A stretch of 39,585 nucleotides of DNA from Gemmataceae bacterium (GTDB taxonomy: Bacteria; Planctomycetota; Planctomycetia; Gemmatales; Gemmataceae): assembly GCA_003136315.1 (NCBI GenBank), contig PLDW01000047.1, positions 1-39,585 on the forward strand. The letters run 5' to 3'. Each line of letters opens with the position of its first letter. The first letter of the stretch is position 1. Position numbers and translations under genes: made by a program. The notes under the pieces are model-generated. The model worked only from the letters and a program-made list of their open reading frames with translations. It was not told the origin of the DNA and searched no databases. Positions 15,982 through 25,791 of this stretch are shown here, in pieces.

Positions 15982-18021
15982 ATGATCCGAAATTGGCTCA
16001 GTGTACTCATCCGGGAGGTACTGTCGGGCCGGCAGTTGCGGCGAGCATCCCGCCAGGCACTGCGGCGGCGTGGTCGTCTGCGCCTGGAGCTTCTCGAAGA
16101 TCGTGAAGTTCCCTCGGTTGCGTCCACGACCCCTCCGATCCTCTACAACGTCTACCTGCCAGCTTTCAGCTCCTCAGTCTCAAGCGGCACCGATGGTGCC
16201 GCATCTGGTGGGTCGGCCTACTATTATCACTTCGCCATTGAGTCGAATGGGGGGAGTACCGCTGGCCTGGAGAGGATTCTCGAAGACCTCAACAATCTCA
16301 CGGTATCCTCATCCTCGCCTTCAACGTCACTGCCCACGATAAGCGTGCCGCCACCCCCGGCAGCAACAGACTCTTCCGAGCCCTCCCCCCCAACATCGCC
16401 ACTGCCGCCACCACCTCCGGCACCCAGCAGCAGTTCGACCACGATAACCGATTTTGGGACTGAACCGGCTGCGAATGGCGACGACGTCGAAGTGCCTATC
16501 GAATCTGGCTTTACTGTCGTCTCGGCAGACATTCTCATTGCTCCCTCGTGGTTCCCTGTCAGTGAGATTTACGTCAACTCAGGGATCGGCTCCGGCGACT
16601 CGCTGGGGGCTAGCACTTTCACCACTAATGCGGCGACCGTTGCCCCGGTGACACCGGGCACGGTGATGATCACCGCGACGTTCGGCGCTGGCTACGATGC
16701 CATCGTCACCTCGGTGAATCACGAAGATTCACCCTCTGGCCCGTTGGGTACCACAGTCAGTGGAGAGAGCAACTCCCCTCCAGTCGCCACAACGTCCACC
16801 CCAGGGACGACACGAGGCGACGACGTCTCCCCATTCACCCTTGGCCCGGATCGTGGCGACGACGTCTCCACGCCCACCCCCGCGCCAACGTTTTTCTCGT
16901 CGGCGCTGGTTGTCGGCTCCCCTTTCCCTGCTCCTGGTCAGGCCGGACCCGGAGACTTCGGCCCAAGTTCCTTCGGGTGGGGGACGCAACCCGCTCCCTA
17001 TCCTTTCCAACCGCTGACGTTGGCGCCAAACGGCGTCTCCCCTTCCCCCGATACAGATCAGGCCGAACCTGTCACCTTTCCCGCGGCACCACCTGTCACC
17101 TTTCCCGCGGCACCACCTGGTGGGGGGGAGGCACCATCCGTCTTGAATCCTTCACCCCCGGAAACTGTTAGCAGTGCGGTTTCCGGTCCGGTTTTCCTGT
17201 CCCAGACCCCCCTGGTGATCGCAAACCCGCAGGGCCGCAAGGTTTCGGGATCCTGGAGCGAATCGGCCTCGATCCCGCGCGCTTTCGGGGAGGTTTCCAG
17301 CTCTCAGCCGATTCCTCAATTCCGCAGCACGGATGGCGTCTCCCCCTCCGCACAGAGCACTTCAAGTCGTTCCCCCGCCTGGACGAGTCCGGCTGGCCCC
17401 CGCTCTCCCAGGGTTGGTACAGTCGATCGTCCGGATTCCTCTCACGAGATCCACCAGACACTCGCCGAATTGCCCGATGGCACGCTATTGCGACGATTTG
17501 TCACAGGTGGGGAACAGGCCGCATTCACGGAGTTGGTCCTGCGGCACGAGCGAGCCGTGCTCGCGATTGGGATGAAGGTGCTGGGCGACTTGCATAGTGC
17601 CCAGGACGTGTTTCAGGCCACGATCCTGGTGCTCGCTCGCCGCGCTGGCCTGCTCGACGGGCGCACCCCCCTGGGAGGCTGGCTCGCCAAGGTCGCCTAT
17701 CACCTGGCTCTGCGACACCGGATTGCTTCGGAGCGACGGCGTCTTCTCGAACAGAACGCTGCGACTGGAAAATCTCTCCAGATCTCGAACGAATTTACAA
17801 CCGATCTTGAACAGGAAGAGTTGCGACACGCGCTGCGCGAAGAGCTCCAGAAGTTGCCAGAGAAGTATCGGGTTCCGCTGGTTCGGTGCTATTTCGACGG
17901 CCGAACCCATGCGGAGGTCGCCCAGGAGATTGGCTTGCCGCGTGGATCGATCGCCAAGCGGATTGGCGAGGGCCTGGAGCGGTTACGAGATCGGCTTCTC
18001 GATCGTGGTTTCCTGCTGTAG
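15982..18021 (+). CDS. ECF sigma factor fused behind a secreted-type, Pro/Ser-rich N-terminal region
   Basis: This is one uninterrupted 679-codon frame. Residues 1-45 are basic and end in RLRLELLEDREVPS, the N-terminal motif shared with the five following surface-type proteins. Residues about 46-490 are low complexity and rich in Pro, Ser, Thr and Gly, with a PPPPPAPSSSS run and a duplicated PVTFPAAP. Residues about 497-679 are a complete ECF sigma factor. Region 2 includes LLRRFVTGGEQAAFTEL and DVFQATILVLARRAG, and region 4 includes LPEKYRVPLVRCYFDG, HAEVAQEIGLPRGSIAKRI and EGLERLRDRLL. I found no in-frame ATG or GTG near the junction; a TTG at 17470 is the only candidate internal start and lacks a good ribosome binding site. 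So either the sigma domain is translated as part of the fusion and released or tethered, or two genes have merged. No anti-sigma gene is adjacent. Confidence 0.8.
   Translation: MIRNWLSVLIREVLSGRQLRRASRQALRRRGRLRLELLEDREVPSVASTTPPILYNVYLPAFSSSVSSGTDGAASGGSAYYYHFAIESNGGSTAGLERILEDLNNLTVSSSSPSTSLPTISVPPPPAATDSSEPSPPTSPLPPPPPAPSSSSTTITDFGTEPAANGDDVEVPIESGFTVVSADILIAPSWFPVSEIYVNSGIGSGDSLGASTFTTNAATVAPVTPGTVMITATFGAGYDAIVTSVNHEDSPSGPLGTTVSGESNSPPVATTSTPGTTRGDDVSPFTLGPDRGDDVSTPTPAPTFFSSALVVGSPFPAPGQAGPGDFGPSSFGWGTQPAPYPFQPLTLAPNGVSPSPDTDQAEPVTFPAAPPVTFPAAPPGGGEAPSVLNPSPPETVSSAVSGPVFLSQTPLVIANPQGRKVSGSWSESASIPRAFGEVSSSQPIPQFRSTDGVSPSAQSTSSRSPAWTSPAGPRSPRVGTVDRPDSSHEIHQTLAELPDGTLLRRFVTGGEQAAFTELVLRHERAVLAIGMKVLGDLHSAQDVFQATILVLARRAGLLDGRTPLGGWLAKVAYHLALRHRIASERRRLLEQNAATGKSLQISNEFTTDLEQEELRHALREELQKLPEKYRVPLVRCYFDGRTHAEVAQEIGLPRGSIAKRIGEGLERLRDRLLDRGFLL
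17068..17115 (+). repeat. 24-bp perfect tandem duplication inside the fusion gene
   Basis: Bases 17068-17091 and 17092-17115 are identical. The unit encodes PVTFPAAP, so the frame is preserved. It lies in the low-complexity linker upstream of the sigma domain. Confidence 0.9.
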
Positions 18022-18041
18022 GATTGCCGCCTGGATTGGTA

Positions 18042-18065
18042 GTTGAACCGAAGCGACAGGTCTGT
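18042..18065 (+). promoter_or_regulatory. Shared 24-bp upstream block, copy 1
   Basis: The block starts GTTGAACCGA, has GCG at positions 12-14 and ends CTGT. It begins 134 bp before the ATG at 18176. Ungapped alignment with the blocks at 21856 and 25661 gives 18 of 24 positions identical in all three, while the flanks differ. GAACC resembles the -35 core of many ECF promoters, but the distance to CTGT (12 nt) is shorter than usual, so the -10 assignment is uncertain. Confidence 0.6.
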
Positions 18066-18175
18066 ACAGTGTGAGCCCTTCAAACGGCATGGGCTTACTT
18101 GGCGTCGGGAGTTTCGGTGAAACTCCTCCTTCTTGCCCCAAGCACCTCATCCTACTCACTCTGAGGGCGTTACTC

Positions 18176-21100
18176 ATGGCCATCAATCCGCAGATTCGGT
18201 CACGCCGAAGCACTTCCGTGCAGTTGCGTTTGGAGGCTTTGGAAGCGCGTGAAGTCCCGGCCATCATCGGCACAATCGACCCGACATTCGGGGCGGGCGG
18301 GATCGTTCAGACAGGCGTGACGGTCAAGAATACGGTGGACACTCGCGCCGGGGCTTGGGCGCTGCTCCCGCAAGGTGCGATGGCGATCGACTCGCTCGGC
18401 CGGACGGTGGTGGTCGGAGATGGAGGAGACTGGGTCACACGGCTGAACCCGGATGGCTCGGTCGATACGACTTTCGGCAATGCCGGGTCGGTGAACCTGG
18501 CAAGCTACGGATTCTCCCCGGTCAGCGTGGCCATCGATGCCGCCTCGAACATCGTGATCCTCGGTGAAAAGGTCCAGTACGGTGCCGAGGAGACTGTCCA
18601 GGTGCAACCCGTCCTCATCCGGCTGACTTCGTCCGGATCGCTCGATCCCACCTTCGGGACAAACGGGATCGTCGATGTCACACTGCCCGGTGGTGGGGGT
18701 TCGACTTCTCCGTTGTGGGTCAGGGGCCTGTCAATCGATGCGGAAGGGCGCATCGTGGTTGTGGGTGGAGGCGGGGGGCCTACCTATCCGACCGGGTTGG
18801 AGGTCTTCCGGCTGACGCCGAACGGGCAGCTTGACTCGAGTTTCGGCTCCGGGGGGGTCGCGGGGCCGTTCTTTTCTCCCATCGCTGTGGGGGTGTCTCT
18901 GGACCCCACCGGGCGAATCGTGGTCGCTGGTGCAGGCACTGGCGTGTTTCCGCAACCCTCTGTGATCCGGCTGAACTCGGACGGATCAGTCGACCCCGCT
19001 CTGGGAGGGGGGGCGGGTTCTCCCTCCGGCAGCCCGTTCTCAATCAACTCACAGGCAAGCACAACAGCGGTCGCAACGGATTCGGCAGGAGATATTTATC
19101 TGGGTGGAAGCGGGTTCGTGATCAAGTTGACAGCGGCTGGCGTTGTCGATCCGACCTTTGGCACGGGTAGCCTGTTCAGCAGTCCTCTCGTGGGAGGCGA
19201 CATCGGAGGCCTGGCCGTCCTGCCCAACGGTGAGGTGATCGCTGCCCAGCAGGCTGATCCGAGCTACGGATCGCCTGTCGATCTGGCTGTGTTTGAACTG
19301 ACCACAAGCGGGACTCTCGACAAAACGTTCAACCCCGGCGGTGCGACCCCTGGAATCAACGAGTTTAGACTGAACGGAGGACAAAGCGACAACGGATTGT
19401 CGGGGCTGGCCATCACCCCGAACGGTGATATCGAAGTCCTGGGTTTCACTGGGTCCACGAATGCGCTGGCGGTGGCCCGGTTGATTGGTCCGACCGATCC
19501 GAATGCGACCCCTCCCGTGCCTCCTGTGGCGAGTTCTCCAATCGGGACGCTCGACCCAACTTTTAACAACGGCTTGCCCGTCCAAACCGGGATCGAGACG
19601 GTGCATGATGGATACCCGTCGGCGGTGGTGGATTCTTCCGGGCGGACGATTCTCCTCGGGGGAGCAGAGGATCTGGAGATCCAGCGGCTGAATCCAGATG
19701 GATCGCCCGATCTGACCTTTGGAAAAAACGGCGAGAGTAGCTTCGGCGCTGGAGCGGAATCGCTCCCTGCCGGTCTGGCGGTGGATGCGGCCGGGGACAT
19801 CTTTATCGCCACATGGCCGGATACCTTTGGAGATAATCAGACAGAGACTGAGATCATCAAATTCACCTCCAGCGGAATCCTGGACACAACATTCGGGAAT
19901 GGCGGGATCGCCATGATCAATTCCTCGATAAGCGTCGGCTGGGGAGGTGAGGCAACCCTGCTCATTGATCCATCCGGCAACGTGGATGTGGTGGGAATAA
20001 CTGCTACGGGTGATGTCGCCGTGGTGCGGCTCACCGCCTCCGGGACTATCGATCCGACCTTCAATGGCGGGAATCCGGACGTGCTGCCAGGCACCTCGAA
20101 TGTCTACACAGACACTGCAACCATCGACTCCTCTGGCCACATCGTCATTGCTGGTGAAACGATCGGTGACCAAAACAGTCTCTTCGTTGCACGCTTGAAC
20201 CCAGATGGGTCACTCGATACGAGTTTTGCCGGGATGGGATTGTTCAACTTCACTCTGACACCTGGATCTCGCGAATCCGTCTCCTCGGTTGCAACCGATT
20301 CCGCCGGCAATATTTTCTTGGGGGGAAGTAATGGAGTGCAACAGGTCGTTGTGAAACTGACGAGTAGCGGCAGCCTCGACTCCAGTTTCGGAACAGGCGG
20401 AGTCTTCACCAACCCGGGCGGTAGTAGTTCCCTGGACTATGGCCCCAATCCCATTGTCGGGCTGGTGGTATTGCCAAACGATGAGGTGATTGCTGGCGGC
20501 AGTATCGATCCGGATGAGAATGAGAGTACCTCTCAATTCGTTGTCTTCGAGCTGACTGCCACTGGGCAACTCGATCCCACGTTCAATGCTGATGGTCCCA
20601 CCCCGGGCGAGAATATCTTTGGCAGCCCTGCGGGATCAGTGGCATTGTCGATGGTGACAACCCCATCCGGCGATCTCGTCATCGCAGGATATGGAGGTAT
20701 CGGTGTCGAGTATGAGATGCAAGTGGCCCGGCTGATAGGCCCAGATGATGCCAGAGTGGTCGTTCCCGTGATGCCTGCGCCGGGTCCGACCCCTCCCGTG
20801 GTGCCTGCGCCGGGTCCGACCCCTCCCATCGTCCCTACGCCCCTCATCTCTGTTCCTGGGATCACTCCCTCGACCAACCCATTCGCCTCACTGGGCGTGA
20901 GCGTTCGGACAGCCATTGGTGATGTCAACGGGGACGGCACCCCCGATACGATCTATGTCACCGGTCCTGGGACGCCTGTGCGGGTCGAGGTCATCAGTGG
21001 AACCGATGGCTCGACCGTCCTGGTCCCTGCCTTCGACCCCTTCGGCGACAACTTCACCGGCGGTGCCTGGGTCGTGGCCGCGGACTTCAACCACTCCGGC

Positions 21101-21823
21101 CGGGATCAGATCGTCATCGCTGCGGATGTCGGCGGCGGACCCCAGATCGTTATCTGGAGCCTCTTGCCCGATGGGCAGATGCAGCAAGACGCCAGTTTCT
21201 ACGGGATCACCGACCCCAACTTCCGCGGCGGAACCCGCATCGCGGTGGGGGATGTGAACGACGATGGGACGCCGGATCTGGTTGTCGCGGCCGGCTACGG
21301 CGGTGGGCCACGGGTGGCAGTCTTCGATGGGACGACACTTCTGTCGGGGAACCCGACCAAGCTCGTCAACGACTTCTACGTCTTCCAGTCGTCGAGCGAA
21401 ACCAGCCTTCGCAATGGCCTTTACGTGGCGGTGGGGGATGTGAACGGGGACGGCTACGCGGACCTGATCTTTGGGGCTGGCATTGGTGGCGGCCCACGGG
21501 TTCTGGTGCTCAGTGGCAAGATCCTCATCCAGGACGGCGCTGCGGCTGCGTTGGCGGCTCCGCTGGCGAACTTCTTCGTGGGCGGGAGCGATTCGGGACG
21601 CAGCGGTGTGGCGGTCGCGGTCACCACCGATGCCAACGATGGAGTCGCGGACATTGTTGCGGGGCTGCCAGCGGGGACCGTATCCGTCTCCCTCGTTAGT
21701 CAGAAAGGAACGATGGTTGCGGTGTATGCCGGCTCAACTCTGACCCCAGACACCCAGCCCACTCCGGCGATGAGCATCGATCCCACCACGGATATTGCGC
21801 TCTCCGGTGTCTTTGTCGGATAA
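18176..21823 (+). CDS. Delta-60 repeat (two sets of seven) / FG-GAP surface-type protein, paralog 1
   Basis: The product has 1215 residues from the ATG at 18176, with GAGGG upstream. The N-terminus has no classical signal peptide but carries QLRLEALEAREVPA, typical of large exported Gemmata-type proteins. Then come 14 delta-60 units of the pattern NPDGSxDxTFGxxG. They form two sets of seven: the second restarts at SSPIGTLDPTFNNG and mirrors IIGTIDPTFGAGG of the first. This suggests two seven-bladed propellers. A Pro-rich linker with a duplicated PAPGPTPP segment leads to a C-terminal FG-GAP module from 20876 on, with motifs GDVNGDGTPD, ADFNHSGRD, GDVNDDGTPD and GDVNGDGYAD. Probably an adhesive or structural envelope protein; function unproven. 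Confidence 0.88.
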   Translation: MAINPQIRSRRSTSVQLRLEALEAREVPAIIGTIDPTFGAGGIVQTGVTVKNTVDTRAGAWALLPQGAMAIDSLGRTVVVGDGGDWVTRLNPDGSVDTTFGNAGSVNLASYGFSPVSVAIDAASNIVILGEKVQYGAEETVQVQPVLIRLTSSGSLDPTFGTNGIVDVTLPGGGGSTSPLWVRGLSIDAEGRIVVVGGGGGPTYPTGLEVFRLTPNGQLDSSFGSGGVAGPFFSPIAVGVSLDPTGRIVVAGAGTGVFPQPSVIRLNSDGSVDPALGGGAGSPSGSPFSINSQASTTAVATDSAGDIYLGGSGFVIKLTAAGVVDPTFGTGSLFSSPLVGGDIGGLAVLPNGEVIAAQQADPSYGSPVDLAVFELTTSGTLDKTFNPGGATPGINEFRLNGGQSDNGLSGLAITPNGDIEVLGFTGSTNALAVARLIGPTDPNATPPVPPVASSPIGTLDPTFNNGLPVQTGIETVHDGYPSAVVDSSGRTILLGGAEDLEIQRLNPDGSPDLTFGKNGESSFGAGAESLPAGLAVDAAGDIFIATWPDTFGDNQTETEIIKFTSSGILDTTFGNGGIAMINSSISVGWGGEATLLIDPSGNVDVVGITATGDVAVVRLTASGTIDPTFNGGNPDVLPGTSNVYTDTATIDSSGHIVIAGETIGDQNSLFVARLNPDGSLDTSFAGMGLFNFTLTPGSRESVSSVATDSAGNIFLGGSNGVQQVVVKLTSSGSLDSSFGTGGVFTNPGGSSSLDYGPNPIVGLVVLPNDEVIAGGSIDPDENESTSQFVVFELTATGQLDPTFNADGPTPGENIFGSPAGSVALSMVTTPSGDLVIAGYGGIGVEYEMQVARLIGPDDARVVVPVMPAPGPTPPVVPAPGPTPPIVPTPLISVPGITPSTNPFASLGVSVRTAIGDVNGDGTPDTIYVTGPGTPVRVEVISGTDGSTVLVPAFDPFGDNFTGGAWVVAADFNHSGRDQIVIAADVGGGPQIVIWSLLPDGQMQQDASFYGITDPNFRGGTRIAVGDVNDDGTPDLVVAAGYGGGPRVAVFDGTTLLSGNPTKLVNDFYVFQSSSETSLRNGLYVAVGDVNGDGYADLIFGAGIGGGPRVLVLSGKILIQDGAAAALAAPLANFFVGGSDSGRSGVAVAVTTDANDGVADIVAGLPAGTVSVSLVSQKGTMVAVYAGSTLTPDTQPTPAMSIDPTTDIALSGVFVG
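20876..21823 (+). repeat. 948-bp C-terminal FG-GAP module repeated in four genes
   Basis: The stretch from NPFASLG to the stop is exactly 948 bp in each of four genes: 20876-21823, 24660-25607, 27172-28119 and 29570-30517. The copies are nearly identical, including many synonymous positions. The N-terminal halves of paralogs 3 and 4 are far more divergent from 1 and 2. The homology of copies 1 and 2 continues past the stop (TAAGACGTTGTTCCTCCCC). This points to recent duplication or ongoing gene conversion. Confidence 0.92.
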
Positions 21824-21855
21824 GACGTTGTTCCTCCCCCGGCGTCACACCGGTC

Positions 21856-21879
21856 GTTGAACCGAAGCGGCGTGGCTGT
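21856..21879 (+). promoter_or_regulatory. Shared 24-bp upstream block, copy 2
   Basis: It starts GTTGAACCGAAGCG and ends CTGT, 95 bp before the ATG at 21951. It has the same length and no gaps relative to copies 1 and 3. Confidence 0.6.
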
Positions 21880-21950
21880 CATCGTGTGAACCTCCGGTCG
21901 TACCACCGGGGGGCCGTTTGCAGCGACGATCCTCCTTCGGAGATGCCCCC

Positions 21951-24900
21951 ATGAGTTCGTGGAAGACGATTCACTTGCGGTTGGAAACACTGGAAGCCCG
22001 CGAAGTCCCGGCCATCATCGGCGCAATCGACCCGACATTCGGGACGGGCGGGATCGTCCAAACGGGCGTGACGGTCAAGAATACCGTCGACATTGCATCT
22101 CCATCAGCGGAAATCGGGTTCAACGGTGTACTCCCTCAGGGTGCGATGGCCATCGACTCGCTCGGCCGGACGGTGGTGGTCGGGGACGGCGGAGACTGGG
22201 TCACACGGCTGAACCCGGATGGCTCAGTCGACACGACCTTCGGCAATGCCGGGTCGGTGAACCTGGCAAGCTACGGATTCTCCCCGGTCAGCGTGGCCAT
22301 CGATGCCGCCTCGAACATCGTGATCCTCGGCGAAACGGTTCATACAGGTGCCGAGGACGTCGAACAGGTGCAACCCGTCCTCATCCGGCTGACTTCGTCC
22401 GGATCGCTCGATCCCACCTTTGGGACAAACGGGATCGTCGATGTCACACTGCCCGGTGGTGGGGGTTCGACCTCTCCGTTGTGGGTGAGGGGCCTGGCGA
22501 TCGATCCAGAAGGCCGCATCGTGGTCGTGGGGGGAGGCGGGGGGCCTGACTATCCAACCGGGTTAGAGGTCTTCCGGCTGACTCCAAACGGGCAGCTCGA
22601 TTCGAGTTTCGGCAGGGGGGGAGTTGTGGGGGGGCTGTCCATTATGCCCATCGCTGTGGGAGTCTCTCTGGACACCGCCGGGCAGATCGTGGTCGCTGGC
22701 TCGGGCTCAAATAGCCTCTATCCGCAATTCTCCTTGCTCCGGTTGAACGCGGACGGATCGATCGACCCCGCTCTTCCAGGGGGGGGAGGGCCTCTCTCCG
22801 ACATGCCGTTCGCAGGCAACGAACTAGCATCCACAACAGCGATCGCAACGGATTCGGCAGGAGATATCTACCTTGGCGGCAGCGCCGGTGGCCAGGGGTT
22901 TGTGATCAAGTTGACGGCGGCTGGCGTCTTTGACACGACCTTTGGCATAGACGGCGTGTACACCAGCCCTCTCCTTGGTTCTCAGCCCACTGGAGCCTAC
23001 GTTGGAGCACTCGCTGTCCTGCCTAATGGAGAGGTGCTTGCTGCCCAGCAGTCGCTGACCACCTACGGGTCGCCTGCCGATCTGGCTGTGTTTGAACTGA
23101 CCACAAGCGGGACTCTCGACAAAACGTTCAACCCCGGTGGTGCGACCCCTGGAGTCAACGAGTTTAGCCTGAACGGAGGACAAAGCGACAACGGATTGTC
23201 GGGGCTGGCCATCACCCCCAACGGTGATATCGAAGTCCTGGGTTTCACTGGGTCCACGAATGCGCTGGCGGTGGCCCGGTTGATCGGCCCGACCGATCCA
23301 AATGCGACCGCTCCCGTGCCCCCCGTGGCGAGTTCTCCAATCGGGACGCTCGACCCAACATTTAACAATGGGGCTATCGTTCAGACCGAGATTGGATTGG
23401 CAGTTGAAGGACTGCCAGCAGATGACGGACTGCCGGCAGCGGTTGTGGATTCTTCCGGGCGGACGATTCTCGTTGGAGGAACGAGTACTCTGCAGGTAGA
23501 GCGGCTGAATCCAGATGGATCACCTGATCACACCTTCGGAAATAACGGGATTAGCAGCATCGTCACGCAGGTGGGTGTCCCTGTCGGGCTCGCGGTTGAT
23601 GCGGCCGGAGAGATCCTTATTGCTGCGACGGTTTTCGCGAATGGCAATCTAGCAAGTGGTGCAGAGACAGAAATTGTTAAGCTGACAGCCGATGGTGCAC
23701 TGGACACAACGTTCGGAAACGGTGGAATGACATTCATCAATCCTTCGATCAGTGGAGGCATCGAAACTCTAACAGCAGTTTCGCTGCTCATTGACCAGAA
23801 CGGCAATCTGGATGTGGTTGGTACGGACTCGGGTGCGGTCGCGATTGTCCGCCTGACTCCCTCCGGGGCGATTGACCCAACCTTCAATGGCGGGAACGTG
23901 TATGTGGTGCCTGGCACCTCGAATGTCCTCACGGAGACTGCAACGATCGACTCCTCTGGGCGGATCGTGATTGCTGGCCAAACGAGTGGTCCCTCGAACA
24001 CTCTCTTCGTTGCACGGTTGAATCCAGATGGTTCATTCGACACGAGTTTCGCCGGGACGGGATTGCTCAACTTCACTCTGACACCAGGATCTCGCGAATC
24101 CGTCGCCTCAATTGCGACCGATGCCGCCGGGAATATTTTCTTGGGGGGAAGCGACGGAGTGCAACAAATCGTTGTGAAACTGACGAGTAGCGGCAGCCTG
24201 GACTCCAGTTTTGGGACGGCTGGAGTCTTCACCAACCCAGGCGGTCGCAGTTCCGTCGACTATGACCCCAATCCCATTGTCGGCCTGGTGATCTTACCAA
24301 ACGATGAAGTGATTGCTGGCGGTAGCGTCGATCCGGATGAGAATAATAATACCTCTCAATTCGTTGTCTTCGAGCTGACTGCCACTGGTCAACTCGATCC
24401 CACGTTTAACGCCGATGGACCGACCCCAGGAGAGAACATCTTCGGCAGCGCTACGGGATCGACGGCAATGTCCCTGGTAGCAACCCCATCGGGCGATATC
24501 GTCATTGCGGGATTTGGAGTGGGGGCAGGATTGCAAGTGGCCCGACTGATTGGCCCAGATGATCCCAGAGTGGTCGTCCCCGTGGTGCCTGCGCCGGGTC
24601 CGACCCCTCCCATCGTGCCTACGCCCCCCATCTCTGTTCCTGGGATCACTCCCTCGACCAACCCATTCGCCTCACTGGGAGTGAGCGTCCGAACCGCCAT
24701 CGGCGATGTCAACGGGGACGGCACCCCCGATACGATCTACGTCACCGGCCCCGGCACGCCGCTACGGGTTGAGGTCATCAGCGGAACCGATGGCTCAACC
24801 GTTATTGTCCCCGCCTTCGACCCCTTCGGCGACAACTTCACCGGCGGTGCCTGGGTCGTGGCCGCGGACTTCAACCACTCCGGCCGGGACCAGATCGTCA

Positions 24901-25607
24901 TCGCTGCGGACGAGGGCGGCGGACCCCAGATCGTCATCTGGAGCCTTTTGCCCGATGGGCAGATGCAGCAAGACGCCAGTTTCTACGGGATCACCGACCC
25001 CAACTTCCGTGGCGGAACTCGCATCGCGGTGGGGGATGTGAACGACGATGGGACGCCGGATCTGGTTGTCGCGGCCGGCACCGGCGGTGGCCCACGGGTG
25101 GCGGTCTTCGACGGGACGACACTTCTGTCGGGCAACCCCACCAAGCTCATCAACGACTTCTACGTCTTCCAGTCGTCGAGCGAGACCAGCCTCCGCAATG
25201 GCCTTTACGTGGCAGTAGGGGATGTGAACGGGGACGGCTACGCGGACCTGATCTTTGGGGCTGGCATTGGTGGCGGCCCACGGGTTCTGGTGCTCAGTGG
25301 CAAGATCCTCATCCAGGACGGCGCTGCGGCTGCGTTGGCGGCCCCGCTGGCGAACTTCTTCGTGGGCGGGAGCGATTCGACCCGCAGTGGTGTGGCGGTG
25401 GCGGTGACCACCGATGCCAACGATGGGGTCGCGGATATCGTTGCCGGGCTCCCGGCCGGGACCGTATCCGTCCCCCTTGTTGGCCAGAAAGGAACGATGG
25501 TTCCGGTGTATGCCGGCTCAACGCTGACCCCAGACACCCAGCCGACCCCGGCGATGAGCATCGATCCCACCACGGATATTGCACTCTCCGGTGTCTTTGT
25601 CGGATAA
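21951..25607 (+). CDS. Delta-60 repeat (two sets of seven) / FG-GAP surface-type protein, paralog 2
   Basis: The product has 1218 residues from the ATG at 21951 (GGAGA about eight bases upstream). The N-terminus is short, MSSWKTIHLRLETLEAREVP. It shares 14 delta-60 units with paralog 1 in the same two sets of seven, with long nearly identical stretches in the first set (from IIGAIDPTFGTGGIVQ) and more divergence in units 5-6 and 8-10. The linker has one PAPGPTPP segment where paralog 1 has two. The FG-GAP module (24660-25607) is nearly identical to the others. It is a recent tandem duplicate of paralog 1. Confidence 0.88.
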   Translation: MSSWKTIHLRLETLEAREVPAIIGAIDPTFGTGGIVQTGVTVKNTVDIASPSAEIGFNGVLPQGAMAIDSLGRTVVVGDGGDWVTRLNPDGSVDTTFGNAGSVNLASYGFSPVSVAIDAASNIVILGETVHTGAEDVEQVQPVLIRLTSSGSLDPTFGTNGIVDVTLPGGGGSTSPLWVRGLAIDPEGRIVVVGGGGGPDYPTGLEVFRLTPNGQLDSSFGRGGVVGGLSIMPIAVGVSLDTAGQIVVAGSGSNSLYPQFSLLRLNADGSIDPALPGGGGPLSDMPFAGNELASTTAIATDSAGDIYLGGSAGGQGFVIKLTAAGVFDTTFGIDGVYTSPLLGSQPTGAYVGALAVLPNGEVLAAQQSLTTYGSPADLAVFELTTSGTLDKTFNPGGATPGVNEFSLNGGQSDNGLSGLAITPNGDIEVLGFTGSTNALAVARLIGPTDPNATAPVPPVASSPIGTLDPTFNNGAIVQTEIGLAVEGLPADDGLPAAVVDSSGRTILVGGTSTLQVERLNPDGSPDHTFGNNGISSIVTQVGVPVGLAVDAAGEILIAATVFANGNLASGAETEIVKLTADGALDTTFGNGGMTFINPSISGGIETLTAVSLLIDQNGNLDVVGTDSGAVAIVRLTPSGAIDPTFNGGNVYVVPGTSNVLTETATIDSSGRIVIAGQTSGPSNTLFVARLNPDGSFDTSFAGTGLLNFTLTPGSRESVASIATDAAGNIFLGGSDGVQQIVVKLTSSGSLDSSFGTAGVFTNPGGRSSVDYDPNPIVGLVILPNDEVIAGGSVDPDENNNTSQFVVFELTATGQLDPTFNADGPTPGENIFGSATGSTAMSLVATPSGDIVIAGFGVGAGLQVARLIGPDDPRVVVPVVPAPGPTPPIVPTPPISVPGITPSTNPFASLGVSVRTAIGDVNGDGTPDTIYVTGPGTPLRVEVISGTDGSTVIVPAFDPFGDNFTGGAWVVAADFNHSGRDQIVIAADEGGGPQIVIWSLLPDGQMQQDASFYGITDPNFRGGTRIAVGDVNDDGTPDLVVAAGTGGGPRVAVFDGTTLLSGNPTKLINDFYVFQSSSETSLRNGLYVAVGDVNGDGYADLIFGAGIGGGPRVLVLSGKILIQDGAAAALAAPLANFFVGGSDSTRSGVAVAVTTDANDGVADIVAGLPAGTVSVPLVGQKGTMVPVYAGSTLTPDTQPTPAMSIDPTTDIALSGVFVG

Positions 25608-25660
25608 GACGTTGTTCCTCCCCGCGGCGTCATGTTTGGGTTTTTGGGCCTTGACCGCGA

Positions 25661-25684
25661 GTTGAACCGAGGCGACGGATCTGT
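25661..25684 (+). promoter_or_regulatory. Shared 24-bp upstream block, copy 3
   Basis: It starts GTTGAACCGAGGCG and ends CTGT, 131 bp before the ATG at 25792. It is kept even though this gene's N-terminal coding half has diverged strongly from paralogs 1 and 2, which argues that it is functional. Confidence 0.6.
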
Positions 25685-25791
25685 CATGATTGGACCCCTG
25701 GACCGGCTTGGTGCCGCACCCACAACGACGAGGTGACCGGCACGGGTCGGGTCCACTCCGACCACCCTCAACCCTTGCTCAGGAGTCCCTC

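Noticed and set aside
19049..20173. 374-codon open frame on the minus strand inside paralog 1
   Set aside because: Antisense of the delta-60 repeat region; its repeats only mirror those of the real gene.
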